Source: Orthonyx spaldingii (taxonomy: Eukaryota; Chordata; Aves; Passeriformes; Orthonychidae). From it: DNA of 64,000 bases. The first letter of the stretch is position 1. Each line of letters starts with the position of its first letter. The notes under the pieces are model-generated. The model worked only from the letters and a program-made list of their open reading frames with translations. It had not been told where the DNA came from and did no database searches. The translations under genes and the position numbers were made by a program. The DNA lies in contig VZTJ01001577.1 of the NCBI GenBank assembly GCA_013397795.1, forward strand, positions 748,271-812,270, read 5' to 3'. Positions 25,301 through 38,568 of the stretch are shown here, in pieces.

Positions 25301-27799
25301 ATTTCGGTGTACAGTGCCTGCTTTGCTTAGGCCTCTATAATGTGCACACTCTGACTGGGAGGTGTTTAATTTGCAGGGGTGCTGAGTGTGCTCAGTTCCC
25401 AGCTTTCTAGGAGTTGTAGGTGTGTGTCCATCTGAAAGTGGGTGCTGCAGCAGCTTCCCAGGCCAGAGTCAGTGGTGCACAGAAATTGCAGTATATTGTT
25501 GGAGCTGAGATGTCTGTGTTTGAAAATACCAGGGTAGTAAAAAGCATTACATTTCCAATAATAAGTTGTTTATTTTAGTGTATTTTCAGGCTGGGCCGGC
25601 TAAAGTTTTATACTAATTAATGACTTCATTAAATTCTGCTGAGGACAAGCAGCTTTTAACAGATATTAGTCTAAGTCTGTATAATGTGGAATTTTAAGCT
25701 AGATTGAAAAAGCAATAGCTGTACTATCACTGCAAAATTCTACAGTTTTTGCAATGCATTTATTAAGCCCTCTAATGTCCTTGTGAAAGGGACATCTAAG
25801 AGGGCCAAATGCATAAACTAGTGAGCAAGAGTAAGCTGTTTCTGTCAGTGGAGGTACTCATGCATATCAAATTAATTACACCTGAGTGTTTGCAGCTTTA
25901 TGCACATAAACTGTGGTTGTCGTTGGGTATTGTTGGTGTAGGTGATGATGTGACTGTGATTTTGGGGCATATTCGGGAGCTTACTTTTAAGGATGGGGGA
26001 AAACCCACAGAGCAAGCTAAATCTCTAGTGTCTAATTTGAAAGAAAAGAAAAAAGTGCTATCAGTTTGGGGTTTTTTGTTTAAGACAGAACTATGAAGGG
26101 TTAATTTTGCCAGGGGAAAATATTCCTTAATCATAGCTGTTTGCTTTTTGTTACCATAGCTTTCCTAATTTCAAAGACCTGCAAATGTCATTAGACTCAT
26201 GCTAGAGTAATCAACTGTCAGGTTTTCATTTGTTAAAAGTAGGAGTTCAGTGATAAGACACTTGTCTTAAATCAGTAAGCTACCTTGGAAATTTTATCTG
26301 GAAAATTAATAATGAAAGTAATATTCTTGAGGTCTTTTATAAACTGAGAACTTTAATGCCAAGTTTCTTGCTGGAGGGAAATTTTTATACTGTAGTTATA
26401 AACACCTGAGAACCGCAGTTTATAATGGAAACTTAAGGTCCATTTTCACTGCAGCAGCACATGCATTTCTAAAATGAAACTCCAAGAGACTGATTTCACT
26501 AGATGAAAAGAGCTGATAGAGTAGCTGTTTGCCTTTTTTCCTAAGAACAAGACCCATATTAAGCAGATATTTTGCTTGTACAGTGGAATAGGTTGTATTT
26601 CAGTATTCAAAAGCTTTCATTACTTACCTTAAATTAGGTTTAAATTATTGTTATCAAGCCATTTTTAAAATTAGTTGTGAGATTGCACTGTTTAAAATTT
26701 TTATGTGAGTAACTTCGTGCTGTCACTGTGCATAGCACTGCAGGTTCTTGCTAAAACCAACTTCCAGTCAACTATTTTCATAGTAGATAAGATTATGAAT
26801 TAGTGTTCAAGCACTGCACTTAGTGGTTATCCAGCCATTCATATTATAAATAATACTCTGCTGCTGCACAGTCGGCCCACTGCTCCCTGGCATTATGTGC
26901 TTGATTGTTTTCACATTTCTATGTAAATTCAGTGATGAAGTGCTGATCTTATTCTCCTTACTTGGAAAAATAATCCCTTGAAGTTAGTGGGAGCTCTCCT
27001 TCCATAAGAAGTATGTAATGAGGCCATAGGTCAGGAAATTTTCCATGTGTCCTTCTTGGAGGTCAATATTCTTTCCTCCTCCTCCTTTCCTGAAGAGGTG
27101 GAAGTTAAATAGCATGCAGCCTTAGAGATAAGTAAGTGATTGCTGTTTTGTGGAGGTTAGGCTCCCCTGCTATCAACAGCAGTGATTTTCTCGGATCTGC
27201 CTGTTTACCAGGAAGTTCTGCTGTAGCCCATACTGATTCTACCAGGTCCATATACAAGGGTCCAACTTAAGCAGGGCATGAAATATCTGGAGTGGAACCT
27301 AAAAATGCACAGGTCAGGATGAGGAGTGCTCTCTCCTTAACACACGTTAGATCTTTTTGCTAAGGGAAAAAGTAGTATGGAAAGGAATGGCAGTAATTTC
27401 TCTGCACACTTATAGAATAAAAATGTACAACTTTAGTCTGGCGGTTTTGTTTAAGGATTTATTTTTATTTTTCTGCAACAACTGCTTTTCTCATTGCTTT
27501 CTTGTCATTTGTAAAGCATTGGAAATGTTCAAATATCTTTAAAAATGAAGGTTGTAGTAAATAATTGATGGAAAATGCGGTAGAAAAATCTCTATTTGAA
27601 AATGCAGAACCTAGGACACTCTTCAGTTTCAGCATGGAAACTTTTCTTTGTGCCTGCTTCTGGAAATCAAGTTTCAGGTACCTCTATTTTATATTGAATG
27701 ATTCCAGGTACTCTGCAATGTGACGCATAAACCTAATGGATGGAGGGCATGAAATCAGGTTATTTGAAGCCCTTCACTGAATCTTCCTTACAAATGCAT

Positions 27800-27848
27800 A
27801 AAAACCAAACAACCAAACAACCAAACCAAAAAAACAACAACAAAAAAA
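27800..27848. repeat. A/C-rich low-complexity tract
   Basis: Irregular AAACC/AACAA units run over about 50 bp. Similar tracts occur at 22610-22740, 29765-29815 and 39865-39981, and in reverse complement at 45805-45850. They give spurious Lys/Asn/Gln-rich or Phe/Leu-rich frames. Confidence 0.75.
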
Positions 27849-29132
27849 TCTCAAAACACCATCACCGTTGTTTGGGGACAGGTAAAAGAAAATTGTTGAA
27901 CTATTATGTGAACATATCTTTGTATACTTACATGCATATGCCAGTATTACAAATGAGCATAATAAATTGCATACAATTAATATATTTAAAGCCTTTAGTT
28001 TTATCCCAGCTGTAAGAGTGAATTTATAAGGGGATTTATGCCTTAAATATGTCATATTTTTATTCTTACCCCTTTATCAGCTTACTAGTTACTTAGTATG
28101 TCTAAAATATTGTTTCTGTCACATTTTCATATAACCAACACACATTCCTATAATCACAAGAAAGTACTAATTTTGGGATTTTTTTCAAGAGAGCCGTTCA
28201 AAGGCTAGTGCTTTGATGCAGTTCTGTTAAATTGAATAGAGTTCCCACACAAAGGTCTCTTTATGAGTCAAAAAACAAATCCATTATCAAGATCTAAAAG
28301 TCATTACTAATGTTGTGTCTATATGTGAAAGTACTGGTCAGAACATGTGATAACTCTTGATCCCTTTTAATGATCATCCTAGGCATTACAGAAAGTTTCA
28401 TATGAAAAGCATGAGCAGAATGTAGCACTTATATCAAATTTTAAACTCATTTTATGTAGTAATTGCTTCTGAAAACATTTGTGTTTCAACTAACTTTTTA
28501 GGTTTGCTTTGCTTTTTTTTTTTTTTTTGTGAAGTTCTACTGCATAAGCTAATGGTGTGCAAATCCTGTTGCACGCAACTTCATTTCTTGCACTCCTTTG
28601 AGCTAAAAAATCCTTACGTCAAACTGCAGTTTGGAAAAGTTCAAGTCCAGCAAGTTTGAGCTTGGATTATTTTTGTACCTAGTTCAAATGCTCCTGTATA
28701 GGAGAATTACAGATTTTGAAATACAGATTTTTGAAAGAGAAAATCTGGCAGCTAGATTCTTGCTAGTAACTATAGTATCTTTTTGAGTAGCACTGGGCAT
28801 AATACAGATATCGTGCAACACTCGTCCATTTGTTCTCACATCTTTTAAAGGCTTTATTTCATTTATTCCCAGTGTTAATTGTCCTATGCAACAGTTTAAA
28901 TTAAAATCTTATCCATATTTTTTAAATCAGAAATAAAAAGTAATGTGATACACTTGTTCTGTTCCATATCACGCTCATCACAATAGGATTTGAGTAGCTT
29001 TTGCAAAAGTATTGAGCAATGAACTAATTTTTGTCATGTATTTCATTGTCTCATCCTCTGCCCCTGGAGAGAGCTGTGTGCAGTGAAGTGTTTTCTTTCA
29101 GAAAGGGTTTTTTGGGAGGTAGATACGGTTGC

Positions 29133-29167
29133 TTTTTTTTTCCTTTTTTTTTCCTTTTTTTTTCCCC
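29133..29167. repeat. (T9C2) pyrimidine minisatellite, three units
   Basis: Three successive runs of exactly nine T are separated by CC, and the last is followed by CCCC. The 11-bp period is perfect. As a long pyrimidine tract it could act as a decoy splice-acceptor tract inside the intron, but no exon follows. Confidence 0.85.
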
Positions 29168-29302
29168 TTAAGCACACATAGCTATGTATTTGTATTAGAG
29201 CAGGCAAAACTGATAAACTCGCCCTACATCTGGAGTGAGAGGCGGTGACACTTGTGACCAACCTCAGCTGACAGTGCAAGTTTTAGATCAACCCATTGAA
29301 AA

Positions 29303-29356
29303 GTTCAGGCTCCTTTTCAAGAAGTTGGTGTTCAGGCACTTTTTCAAGCAGTTGGT
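29303..29356. repeat. 27-bp tandem duplication, two copies
   Basis: Copies at 29303-29329 and 29330-29356 begin GTTCAGGC and end AGTTGGT. They differ at three of 27 positions. The reverse strand translates to repeated QLLEK/PE units, but the frame has no other support. Confidence 0.88.
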
Positions 29357-29979
29357 GTGGTTTGAGTGGAGAACTGTGGAGTGGAGGAAGAGCCTGGCTG
29401 TCACCTGTGATCTTTGGGCAGCAGTCAGAAGTGGCTGCCTCAGAGTCGTCAGTGTAGGCTGCAGTGGTTGATTTCATGGGTATTGCGGTGGGAACAAGTG
29501 TAAAAACTTGAAAACCAGTATGTTGGGTGTATGGTAACCTGTGTTGCTAGAGTCATGGTGCAGTGTTTGGTGCCAGTTATCTTCTAAAGTGCCAACTCTA
29601 TACTGCTCTGCTAGGTTCTCAGCACCACCTGTTCTTAGGTTTAGACTGTTAGAACTACATCTGTTTTAAGGTTGTCTGTTATTAAGACTTACTTGGAGAT
29701 ATGTGTGTATTTCTGAAACTGGAGTCCGCTCAATCTAGTCAATTGCATTCGTAACAGATGAATGAAAAACCAAAACTAATACCCAAAACAACAAAACCCA
29801 GCAAACAACAAAACCACTCTAAAAGAAAAAAGAGATCAAATGGATGTGGTGTGTTGGAAAACTTGTTGTGAGTATGCACAGGCTGTGTTGGACACACTGT
29901 TGACCAGAGCCAGATTTCAGATCTGAAGAAAATACAGATCTGGAAATGCAGTATATCTACAAATGTTAAAAGACATGTG

Positions 29980-30005
29980 ACATAATTAAATAACATAATT
30001 AAATA
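29980..30005. repeat. 13-bp perfect tandem duplication, near a poly(A) run
   Basis: 'acataattaaata' is present twice without change. An 18-base A run follows at 30032-30049 and then 'aaacaataaa'. The pairing of an A run with a short duplication hints at a small insertion, but no body sequence is recognised. Confidence 0.75.
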
Positions 30006-33000
30006 TGAAAGCCTTCATTATGTGTTGTTCTAAAAAAAAAAAAAAAAAAGAAACAATAAAGGTAGAAAAAAGAATTTATTCTTGTGGATTCCAGGAGTAA
30101 AAATTCCAGGAAGTGCAGGTTCCCATCTGTGCTTTAATCCTTGCCTCCAGGAAGGCTTGTGATATTGTTAGTGCTTTATGATGAATCTCAGCCCTCCCTG
30201 AAGTGGTGTTGTGTCCTGCAGCTCCAGCATGAGCTAAGTGGAAGTGATAAAACTTTCTTCAGCACAGCTGCTGGTGAAAGCTTTGAAGAGAAGCAAAAGT
30301 TCTTTTCTCTCTCCTTCTTCAGGTTCTTTCTCTGAGTGATGCCGGCTGTTTAGGGCAGATCTAGTACATTTGTACTTGACTTATCAGAAAGGAATGTGTT
30401 CTGGTGAACAAACGGAGATTTCCCCGAAACCTGACCACACCATAAGAGAGTTGGAAAACTTGTAGTGAATTCCTTGAAGATAACAATCTTAGCTGAACTC
30501 TGGGCATTGACTGAGTCTTGTATTGGTAGGTATAGGCAAGAAGTGGGCAAATGTGTGCCAAACTATCAAGGAAAAGGATGGTACTTCTTCAAGCTGGCCC
30601 TTGCTCAGTTCTATTGCAAGGATATTTCATACTGAAGAGGTAGCTTAACTTCCTGGGCTGGTGTCCAGAGATAGGATTTTTCATTTTCAGTACTGGGTAA
30701 TGAGGTTTCTTGTTCGGTAATCTGCAATTCTTCAAAGATTAGAAAAATGAGTTAATTTTCTTTGCCTCTCAGGTTTTTATCTTCCTTCTTCTAGTACTTT
30801 CAATGAGAAGAATAAAGGAAATCTATTTGGGTGCTGAGGGTGTTCTCACTGACGGTTGTGGCACATATTCTGTCATTATACTTCTTCAGCTCTTTGTTTT
30901 TCAGTGTCTTCTGTAGTCTGCCACTTTCTTTTAATGCCTCAGAGGACACTTGGTAGCCGGTTGGTTTCAGAGGATGGAGATGTTGGTCATTCAAGGTGAG
31001 ATGGTTTATACTGCCATTGATCAGCTTAAGCACATGATTTGGAGCAGTTGAGATTTTGGGTGGACAAATTAGGAGGCTGATACTTGCCCTTCAGCTTCTG
31101 CTACAATCTGGTTATGAAATCTTTCTGCCAATTGCTAAGACTTGGTGGCCTTCTGTATGAATCCTCTCATATGTAATAGTTAGAAAGTCTGGAAAATAAA
31201 ACAAAAGGTCTCCTTGGCTTTTTCTTTGTAGTTAGATGAACAGTTTGCTGAACCTGAAGTGCCTCTGTTGGGTGTGCTGTTAGATAAGAAAAGGTGGCCT
31301 TAATGCCAACTGCTTACAGCTGTTGAGCACTAATCACAGGGCTGATATTCTGGTCACCTCTCCACTACTGGGGACCCCTGAAATCAAGTGAAGGATTGAC
31401 TGAAGGTCTTGCTGTTGCAATCTTCAACTTTGGTTTGTGTCAAAGTAATTCTGTCTGTTCCCAGTGTGTCTAGGTAATGGTCCTGTGAAGTATGACCTGA
31501 GATGTAGAATGTGGCTTTCTGTGTCCTCTTTCTCCTGATGTAACCATTTCATCTGAAAGCAGGAGCAGCACATCCTGGATGTAACTGGCAGGGATCATAA
31601 TCTGCATAGAATAGAGAATGTGTAGCCTATTATAGTTAGAAGGGAATTATTATGCTTGAGGGTAAAGTTACATTGAAACGTTTCTTTGAGAAAACTAAGC
31701 TTGAGAAAAGCACTGCATAACCTGACTGAATCTGTAGTGGGAGCCACCTGTTTTTCATATTGCTGGCTCAGCAATATGTTAGATCATAAAGATTTAATCA
31801 TTTTTGACATTTCAGTGTATTTATATTAAATTGCAGATGTTGAATTTCTTCATAAGTGGATCTTCTCTCCATTAAGTAAATTATGGGAAAATACTTCATA
31901 CTAAAGCTTAAGAAAAAAGAATTCAGTTTATGGACTGGTAGCAGTGTCTGGCCTTTAAAAAACATTACTGCTAATGTGTAACCAGAATATCAGACACAGA
32001 ATGTAAAACAGGGATTTCTGTCCATCATTCAGCAATATTTCCATATTTGTGGCCAGAATAAATCAAGCCTTTGTGTTTTAGTAGGTATTGGCCTTAAAGT
32101 TATTTCTGACACAGTTTATCTGCTTTCAAAAAAAAGCCTTAATTTTGGTGTTATAAAGAGGAAAGTAGCTGGGAACAAAATGCCAGTGCAATTGTTTATT
32201 AAGTAAATTAGTCGCAGTGTCATTTTTATGTTCTACCAGTAAGAAGTGATGCCAGATGTACGTGTTCTAGAAAATGCATTTGGAAGTATAACACAAATGA
32301 AATGCTGATGAACTTGTTGGAGTTATTACTTTTTGAAATAAGGCTTTTTGAAGCAAAGTTCATAGGAATATCTCTTTCATGATGATTACCAAGTACAATT
32401 CCTGCTTTTTGTTTTTAAAATGGTTGTTGAAAAATGACTTGCTGAGCACAGAACGAGCTGACTGAACAGAAATTGAGAAAAACCGCAGACAGCGGGAAGA
32501 GATATCATACAAGTGCACTTCATAAGTAGATGAGAATGTGTTACAGACTGAGATATTTTGCTTTTAAATATAGTGAGGACTAGTTATCTTTCATAAACTT
32601 TGGAAGGGGAGCTGACTTTTCATCAAGAAAGAAGTCAAACTGGCCCAAATGAAGTTGAACAGAACTGTCTTTTTCACTATGTGCTTGTGAAATTTTGTCA
32701 GCCTCAGGCAAAGATGGGCTTTATATTGCAAACCAGTTCAAAGCATTTGTATGTCAGCTGCAGAATACTTTTTCCCCTGCATATTAATCAAACAGCAGAC
32801 TAGTTCTTTCAGAGTTCAACTCTCTTCAGTAGTGTATTACACTACACTAGTTAACAACTGTTAGTGTGGACATTTTTATTGAATTCATATGTTACTTGAT
32901 ATGAGTACATTTTAGTCCCTGAAGGGAGGAAAAATGTACCTTGTTTTCATTTAAAAGAAGTTGCTGTGCTGATCAGCATCTGAAGAATGTTGCTTAAGGT

Positions 33001-33296
33001 AAACAATGACAAAATCTGTTTAAAAACATGGTTGAGTAAATAGTGTTTTCTTGAATTTTCAAGCTACCAATTTTCTGGACAGTTTGACGAATGGGGGGAT
33101 TTGTTTTACAAAAGTTTTTATTTAGTTGCAGCCTGCAGAAAAGAGCACTCAAGGCGGTGGGGGAGAGTTTATAAAATGAGATTCATTCAGGGATTTGTTT
33201 GACCAGTGTGAAATAAAGGTACAGAGATGACCTGGACCTATAAATCCTGTCTCCTGGGCTAGTAGCATTGCTTTCTTGACTGCAGTTTATGAGGAA

Positions 33297-33460
33297 ATTG
33301 AATAGCCTGCACAAGGTTGAGTCACTCTCTCTGGAGGTATTTAAAGAACACATAGACTTGGTGCTTGGGGCCATAGCTTAGTGATGAACATGTCAGTGCT
33401 GGGTTAGTGATTGTACTTGATGATCATAAAGGTCTTTTCCAACCTAAACAACTCTATGAT
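33297..33460 (+). mobile_element. CR1 LINE fragment, 3' end
   Basis: Shared CR1 blocks are 'ggttgagtcact', 'ctggaggtatttaaa', 'gtgcttggggccatag', 'gatcataaaggtctttt' and 'ccaacctaaacaactctatgat'. It is a CR1 3' end of a different subfamily type from the copy at 15311. It is truncated and non-coding. The tRNA-like 'ggggccatagcttag' inside it belongs to CR1. Confidence 0.9.
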
Positions 33461-35325
33461 CAAATTTTGTCTGAATGGAAGCATTCACAATTGAACTATT
33501 GGGTGAAGGTTTTCCCCTTCTTCCCTAAGAGAGGAGTGAGAAGGAATTTGGTTTGACTTCGGAAAATTTTGTAAATACGTAAATGTAAATACATTGCATC
33601 TTTTTGGGGGCAGGACACAAGACTACCTTCCACCAAAGAAATACAGGAGAAATATACTGTGCCTTAGAAACTTTAAACATTTCTGTGTAATTTTCAAAGG
33701 TCAAATTGCTTTAATTCTCTATAAGGCCTTGTTTTTCTTGTGTTTCAGCCAGCATTTTCCAGTGCACAGTAGTGATTTTTTTTTTCCTTTCCCCCCTGTT
33801 TTTTGCTCAGTGTAAACAGTTCCTTGCTGTGGTTACACAGACAAATATAGCAAAGAACCCTTTTCTCGGAGAAGAGTCTCCCTGTGCATTTCTTAACCAT
33901 TTTTGGGAAGAATCGATCTATTTGTGCATGTGAGAGAGGGAGGCAGTAGCTGTAAATTGAAGTGACATCATATATATTACTCCCATTGATCCACTTTTAG
34001 ACTAGAGCCAGGATAAAAGGAAATGGCATCAGGGAGGAAGTATGCTCATTTAGGCACAGATCCCAGTGTGATAATGGAGTAATAATAGAAATCACGCCAC
34101 TGTCAATCGGTTGCTGCATTAGTCTGAGGCAGATTTCCCCTCCAAGGAGGCTTTCAATGACTTCATTCAAGTGTAGGCAGGAGCAAATGGGATATTCAAC
34201 ATACCAGCTGTACAACTTTAGTGATTTGTGTCCTGGCGGAGGGGTGCAGTGCAAGTGCTGGTGCTGTGGATACTCAAGTAGATATATCTGTCACATTTCA
34301 TGGCTGTGAAAGGTCAGTAGCCAAATGCTCCAGTGGCAGTTTTTTTCCTAGTATAAAGGGTGAATCTGGCATCTACTGCGTTTGTTAATGTAGGAATTGA
34401 TAAATATGCTCTTTCGCATGGGTGGTCTTCTGGGATGTGAGGTCGATGTCCTGTATAGCTGCTATACCAGATCTTTGAAGAGGAAAGATTTGTTTTCTTT
34501 GTGCTTTTTACAGCTTAGGGATGTACTTAGAAAAGTCATCGTTTTGTTCGAAGATTATTTGTAGAAAACCTTTCAAACCTACTAATACATTAAGATACTC
34601 TTGTAATATAGTATAATAGCTTAAGTGTTTTGTGTACTGATATGAATAAAATGCAAAGTATGCTTTTCGTACTTCCCAGGGATTCAGTATACAGTGAATA
34701 TCAGTTATATTTTCAATTTGATTATGTTTTCTTTAATTCTTTCATCTTTTCTTTTTCAAATTCAGACTCAGTTTTGATATTCCTTATCATTTACAATTTA
34801 TTTTAAGGGTAATAGCCTTGTTACTCGAACTTTAAAGCCACTGCGTCAGGTAACTTCGGGGAAGCAGGGAACAAATGGTTATTTAGTGGCAGGACAAAGT
34901 GAATTCTTTCAATAGGCTGAAGAGTTGAAGGAGAGGTTTACAGTCTTAAGGGCAAAATAATATATGCAGTGCTGGGATACAGCTTTATAGAGGGGATAAT
35001 GTTTTGTTACATGGGACCTGACAGAAAATCTCTGGTGTGCTTGATCACAACATGTTCATTTATTTCCTCTTAGTGTCCATAGTCACAACTGGGGGAGGGG
35101 CAGCCCTGAGAAAAGTACTATGATTTCCATGCAGCAGGCATAGGTTGGGACAGGAACTATCTACTTCACAATATAAATAGATGCTCTTGCAGCGATCATT
35201 GACATAATGAAAACCATTTCTTGAGCGTTGCCACATTTACTGATTGAAGTGACCTGCTTGAATAATTGCATGTATTTCAATGTTTTGATTGACCATTCTC
35301 TAATATAGTGCAGAGTAGGGGGGGT

Positions 35326-35377
35326 ATTTTATTTTATTTTATTTTATTTTATTTTATTTTATTTTATTTTATTTTAT
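35326..35377. repeat. (ATTTT)10 microsatellite
   Basis: Ten uninterrupted copies of ATTTT follow a run of G. The perfect array suggests length polymorphism. Confidence 0.95.
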
Positions 35378-36074
35378 GAGGAACACTGAAATTTTGTGTT
35401 TACGGTGTTGTGGTTGTTTTCTGAACATTTTTAGGCTGAAGACACAGCTTGAGACTGTGATGATTATCCTGCTGTAACTTGCTGTAGCTGTGTTGTGTAC
35501 TTTTTTATGGGTATTAAATATTCAATATGCATTCAAAAATATGAGTTGTTGTAAAGAAAAGTGGTTTTACAGTGCTTGAAAAGAAACTTGCGTTTAGGTC
35601 TCTACAGCATTTATGTTTAGATCGCACTTAAAGCAAGGGCCTCTTTGTATTATGCATAAGGCAAACAAATTGAAAATTGACAGCACCCCAAGCAATTCTC
35701 CTGGGATGAAAGATGGAAAGTAACAGGTGGGCAGGACAAATAAGGATGGTGGTGGGAAAACAAAAAATAATGAGAGTGGAATTTCTGACAGAAAATTCAA
35801 GTGCAATTTCTTGAAGCTTATTTATAACCATTAAAAGACTGCTTTGGTGATAGTGATACTCATCTTGTTGTGTTTGGGGAAAAGAAAACATCTTCTCCCC
35901 TGAATGAATTTTGTAGCAGCTTCTGTTGTGAAACTCTAGCTGAATTTTCTGTCTCTTGGCCTAAAATAGGGTTTTCTCTTCAGCAGAGTCTCTTTTATTG
36001 AAAGGAAAGAGTAAAACGTAGACGAGAATGTTCCTCCTTCTGCATTAGAAACAAATCGGAGAACAAACTGTAAT

Positions 36075-36165
36075 AGCTGCGCCCACTAGTGCCCCTGCGG
36101 GGAGAGGTCTGCCAGCGTTCCCTTGCCAGCGCCCCACCCTCTCCGCCCGTGTTCGCTAACTCCTG
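36075..36165. promoter_or_regulatory. CpG-dense GC-rich patch with CTCF-like site
   Basis: About seven CpG dinucleotides occur in 90 bp, in an intron that is otherwise poor in CpG. At 36079-36092 the bases GCGCCCACTAGTGC match the reverse form of the CTCF core (GCGCCC-N-CTAGTGG type) at nearly every position. A CCCC-TGC-GGGG element and CCGCCC, an Sp1-type box, follow. It may be an insulator or enhancer core. The reading rests on motif recognition only. Confidence 0.45.
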
Positions 36166-36262
36166 CCTTGCCCTGTACTTAATCCATGAGGTGAAAAACA
36201 GTATGTAAAGTATTATCTTGGGCAGCTGAAACGTGGGAAAATAACAGAAGCCATGGTCTCAT

Positions 36263-36404
36263 TCATAGAATCACAGAATCGTAGAAGATGCTGAGCTAAA
36301 AAGGACCCGCAAGGATCATCGAGTCCAACTCCTGGCCTTGCACAAGACACTTCAATAATCACACCATATGCCTGACAGCATTGTCAAAATGCTTCTTGAA
36401 CTCT
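36263..36404 (-). mobile_element. CR1 LINE fragment, minus orientation
   Basis: It starts 'tcatagaatcacagaatc' and continues with 'ggatcatcgagtccaactc', 'cttgcaca', 'aatcacaccatatgcctga' and 'catt-gtcaaaatgcttcttgaac'. This is the reverse complement of a well-known avian CR1 3' region. A TTTG-rich simple repeat borders it on the right (36415-36452). Confidence 0.93.
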
Positions 36405-38568
36405 TGGGTTTTCTATTTGTTTGTTTTGCTAGGGTTTTGTTTGTTTGTTTTACTCCTCAGTTTCAAATCTAAACTGATAAGAGTTTAACCTGTAATTCTG
36501 AAAAAACTTCAGCCATGATGCAGCACTGGACAGACGTAAATTAAGGGCATGGCTGCTGCTCTGCTGCTGCTCTTTTGTTGGCTTCAATGAGATTCTGTAA
36601 TGCTATCTTAAACAATAGCTTTCTGTGGGTGAATCTGTATAGCAATTATGCTAGAGATACATTATGAAATAATAACTCTCAGCTGTTCTGTACCTACATA
36701 TTCAAGCAGCCGTTCTGTAGTTTCTACGAATTAACTGTTGTTCTGCTGTCTTTTTAGTTAGTAGGGAAAACTTTCTAAATCAGAAGTTACCTTTCTGTGT
36801 GTGGTGTTCTGCAACATTTTGTATTTTATTAGTGTTTAGAATTAATTCTATTTCCAAGCAGAGCTACTTCCCAGAAGCTTTCCCTGTTTTGTTTTTTAGC
36901 TTATCTCACCAATCTCCAGGCAGCTGCTCTTCGACTGTGTAATAAACATTTAATCTGCCATTTTAGTAGTTGCCCTGAAATTAAATATTCAATATTTTTA
37001 AATATCTGACCACTTTTAACATCTTCGTTTGGTTGGCAGGCTTTGGTATGACTTACAAAATGTTCCTCTAAGAGCTGGTAAGATGTGAGTTATTTTCAGT
37101 GTTCAAGAATACAACTAACTTTACTAATTAAAAAATGGAAGGAAATCAAAATGCAAAGAAGCCAATGTATTATCATCCTAGAGATGTCTTTCCCTCTTTA
37201 TTCTGATTTAGGTACTAATTACATCAGTCTAAAAGTGAAGGAAATGTCACGTTGCTAAGTTAGTTGTTAATGTAGATGTTTTACAGATTAAGACTTGTCA
37301 GAAGATCCTTGATATTTTCATGGATATGCTGTCAGAGATCAGGAATCTAGTCGTGTTCAGTCCACATAAACCCAATTGTGGGATGTGTTGTTGGAAGAGC
37401 CATTTGCTATAGCCAACTTCATTTAATCCCTGCTTAGCATGTTGATGTGGCAAAGGGGACATCGGCATGCAGCAAGGTGGGAACAGAAAATCGCCAAATG
37501 TGGTGAAAGCTGGAAGCAGTATCAAAGTAACAGGATGTCTTTTTTCATTAGTCTGTCTCAAGAACATTAGGAGTGAACAGGGTTGGGTTTTTTGTGTGCA
37601 AAAGCTTTACTGACATTCTTCCTCTCTTCCCCCTTCCTCCCCTGGTGCTCTGAAATGATGAATAGTGGGGCAAGTTTTGGGCATGTAACAAACTTCTGAC
37701 TGATCACCTTGGAGCCTGAATTTCCAATAGATGTTTCCTGGCAGCTGGTGCAATTTCTCTCTGAGCTGTGTTTGAATTATTTATTTGTTCATCCAATAAG
37801 CCTATTAAACAGAGCACTTAAGCACTTGCTACAACAGACTTCTTGTGCTTTTTTTTTTTTTTTTTAGGTTACATTAGGTTCCAGTTGAAAATGATAGGTT
37901 CTGGAGTCAAGCAACTAACTACTGAATATATATACATGTATAGATATTATACTGTGTGTGCCACAAACACAACATTCATACGTATTTCCCATGAAAGAAT
38001 GGGTGGTTCGTGACTCATTGCACTAAAATATGCCTCAAATGTGTTTTTACAACAGTTGTTTGGTGGGTCACTTATTTGTGTTGTATTTCTTTGTTCACTG
38101 TAAACATATCATGCAAGTGCTTACATTATCAGATAAAAATGCCACTCTAAAAAATTATACATTCATATGCCTAGTTGATTCCTCAAATTATGCACTGTAA
38201 CTTATTCTCTCTTTTTACTTCTTCCAAGCCCAAACAAAATGGAATTACTTACTTTATACATCCCATAAAAGTTTTACATATTAAGATGTGGTTATATTTC
38301 AATAAGATAAGCATGCTTTAGATCTGACCTAACCATAGCAATGAAAACCATGGAAAATGAGTCCTAATTGTGCCCCAGCACAGTCTTTCAGAACACAAAT
38401 ACAAACCCCGAGGTTTTTCATAAACCAGCTAGAAGTTCCAAGTTGCATTTCAAGCACATGCTGGAAGCACACATGTTATCACAACCTTGTCCTCTTTGGT
38501 TTGTTTCCATTTATGTTGCTCAGCCAGTAGAGATCTTCATTCACACATGGCATTTATTATTCTCTTAG

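Larger units (their letters stand above)
1..38568 (+). other. AOPEP: Intron of AOPEP (left part, upstream of the first exon seen)
   Basis: No AOPEP coding exon is recognisable here. In the human protein the segment before LLPDQLV is rich in Arg and Lys (a nuclear/nucleolar-type basic run). No + strand exon of that kind with proper splice sites occurs here, so it must lie beyond the left edge. The sequence is AT-rich, with scattered short frames of about 60-140 codons that show no family motifs. Listed separately are four CR1 fragments, simple repeats, short tandem duplications, palindromes and one GC-rich patch. Between those landmarks I see nothing I can name. The assignment as intron assumes AOPEP transcription runs through the whole stretch, as in other vertebrates, where this gene has very long introns. 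Confidence 0.7.

Noticed and set aside
33368..33390. tRNA-like 5' start (ggggccatagcttagtg)
   Set aside because: It is part of the CR1 3' region. No anticodon stem, T-loop or acceptor pairing follows.
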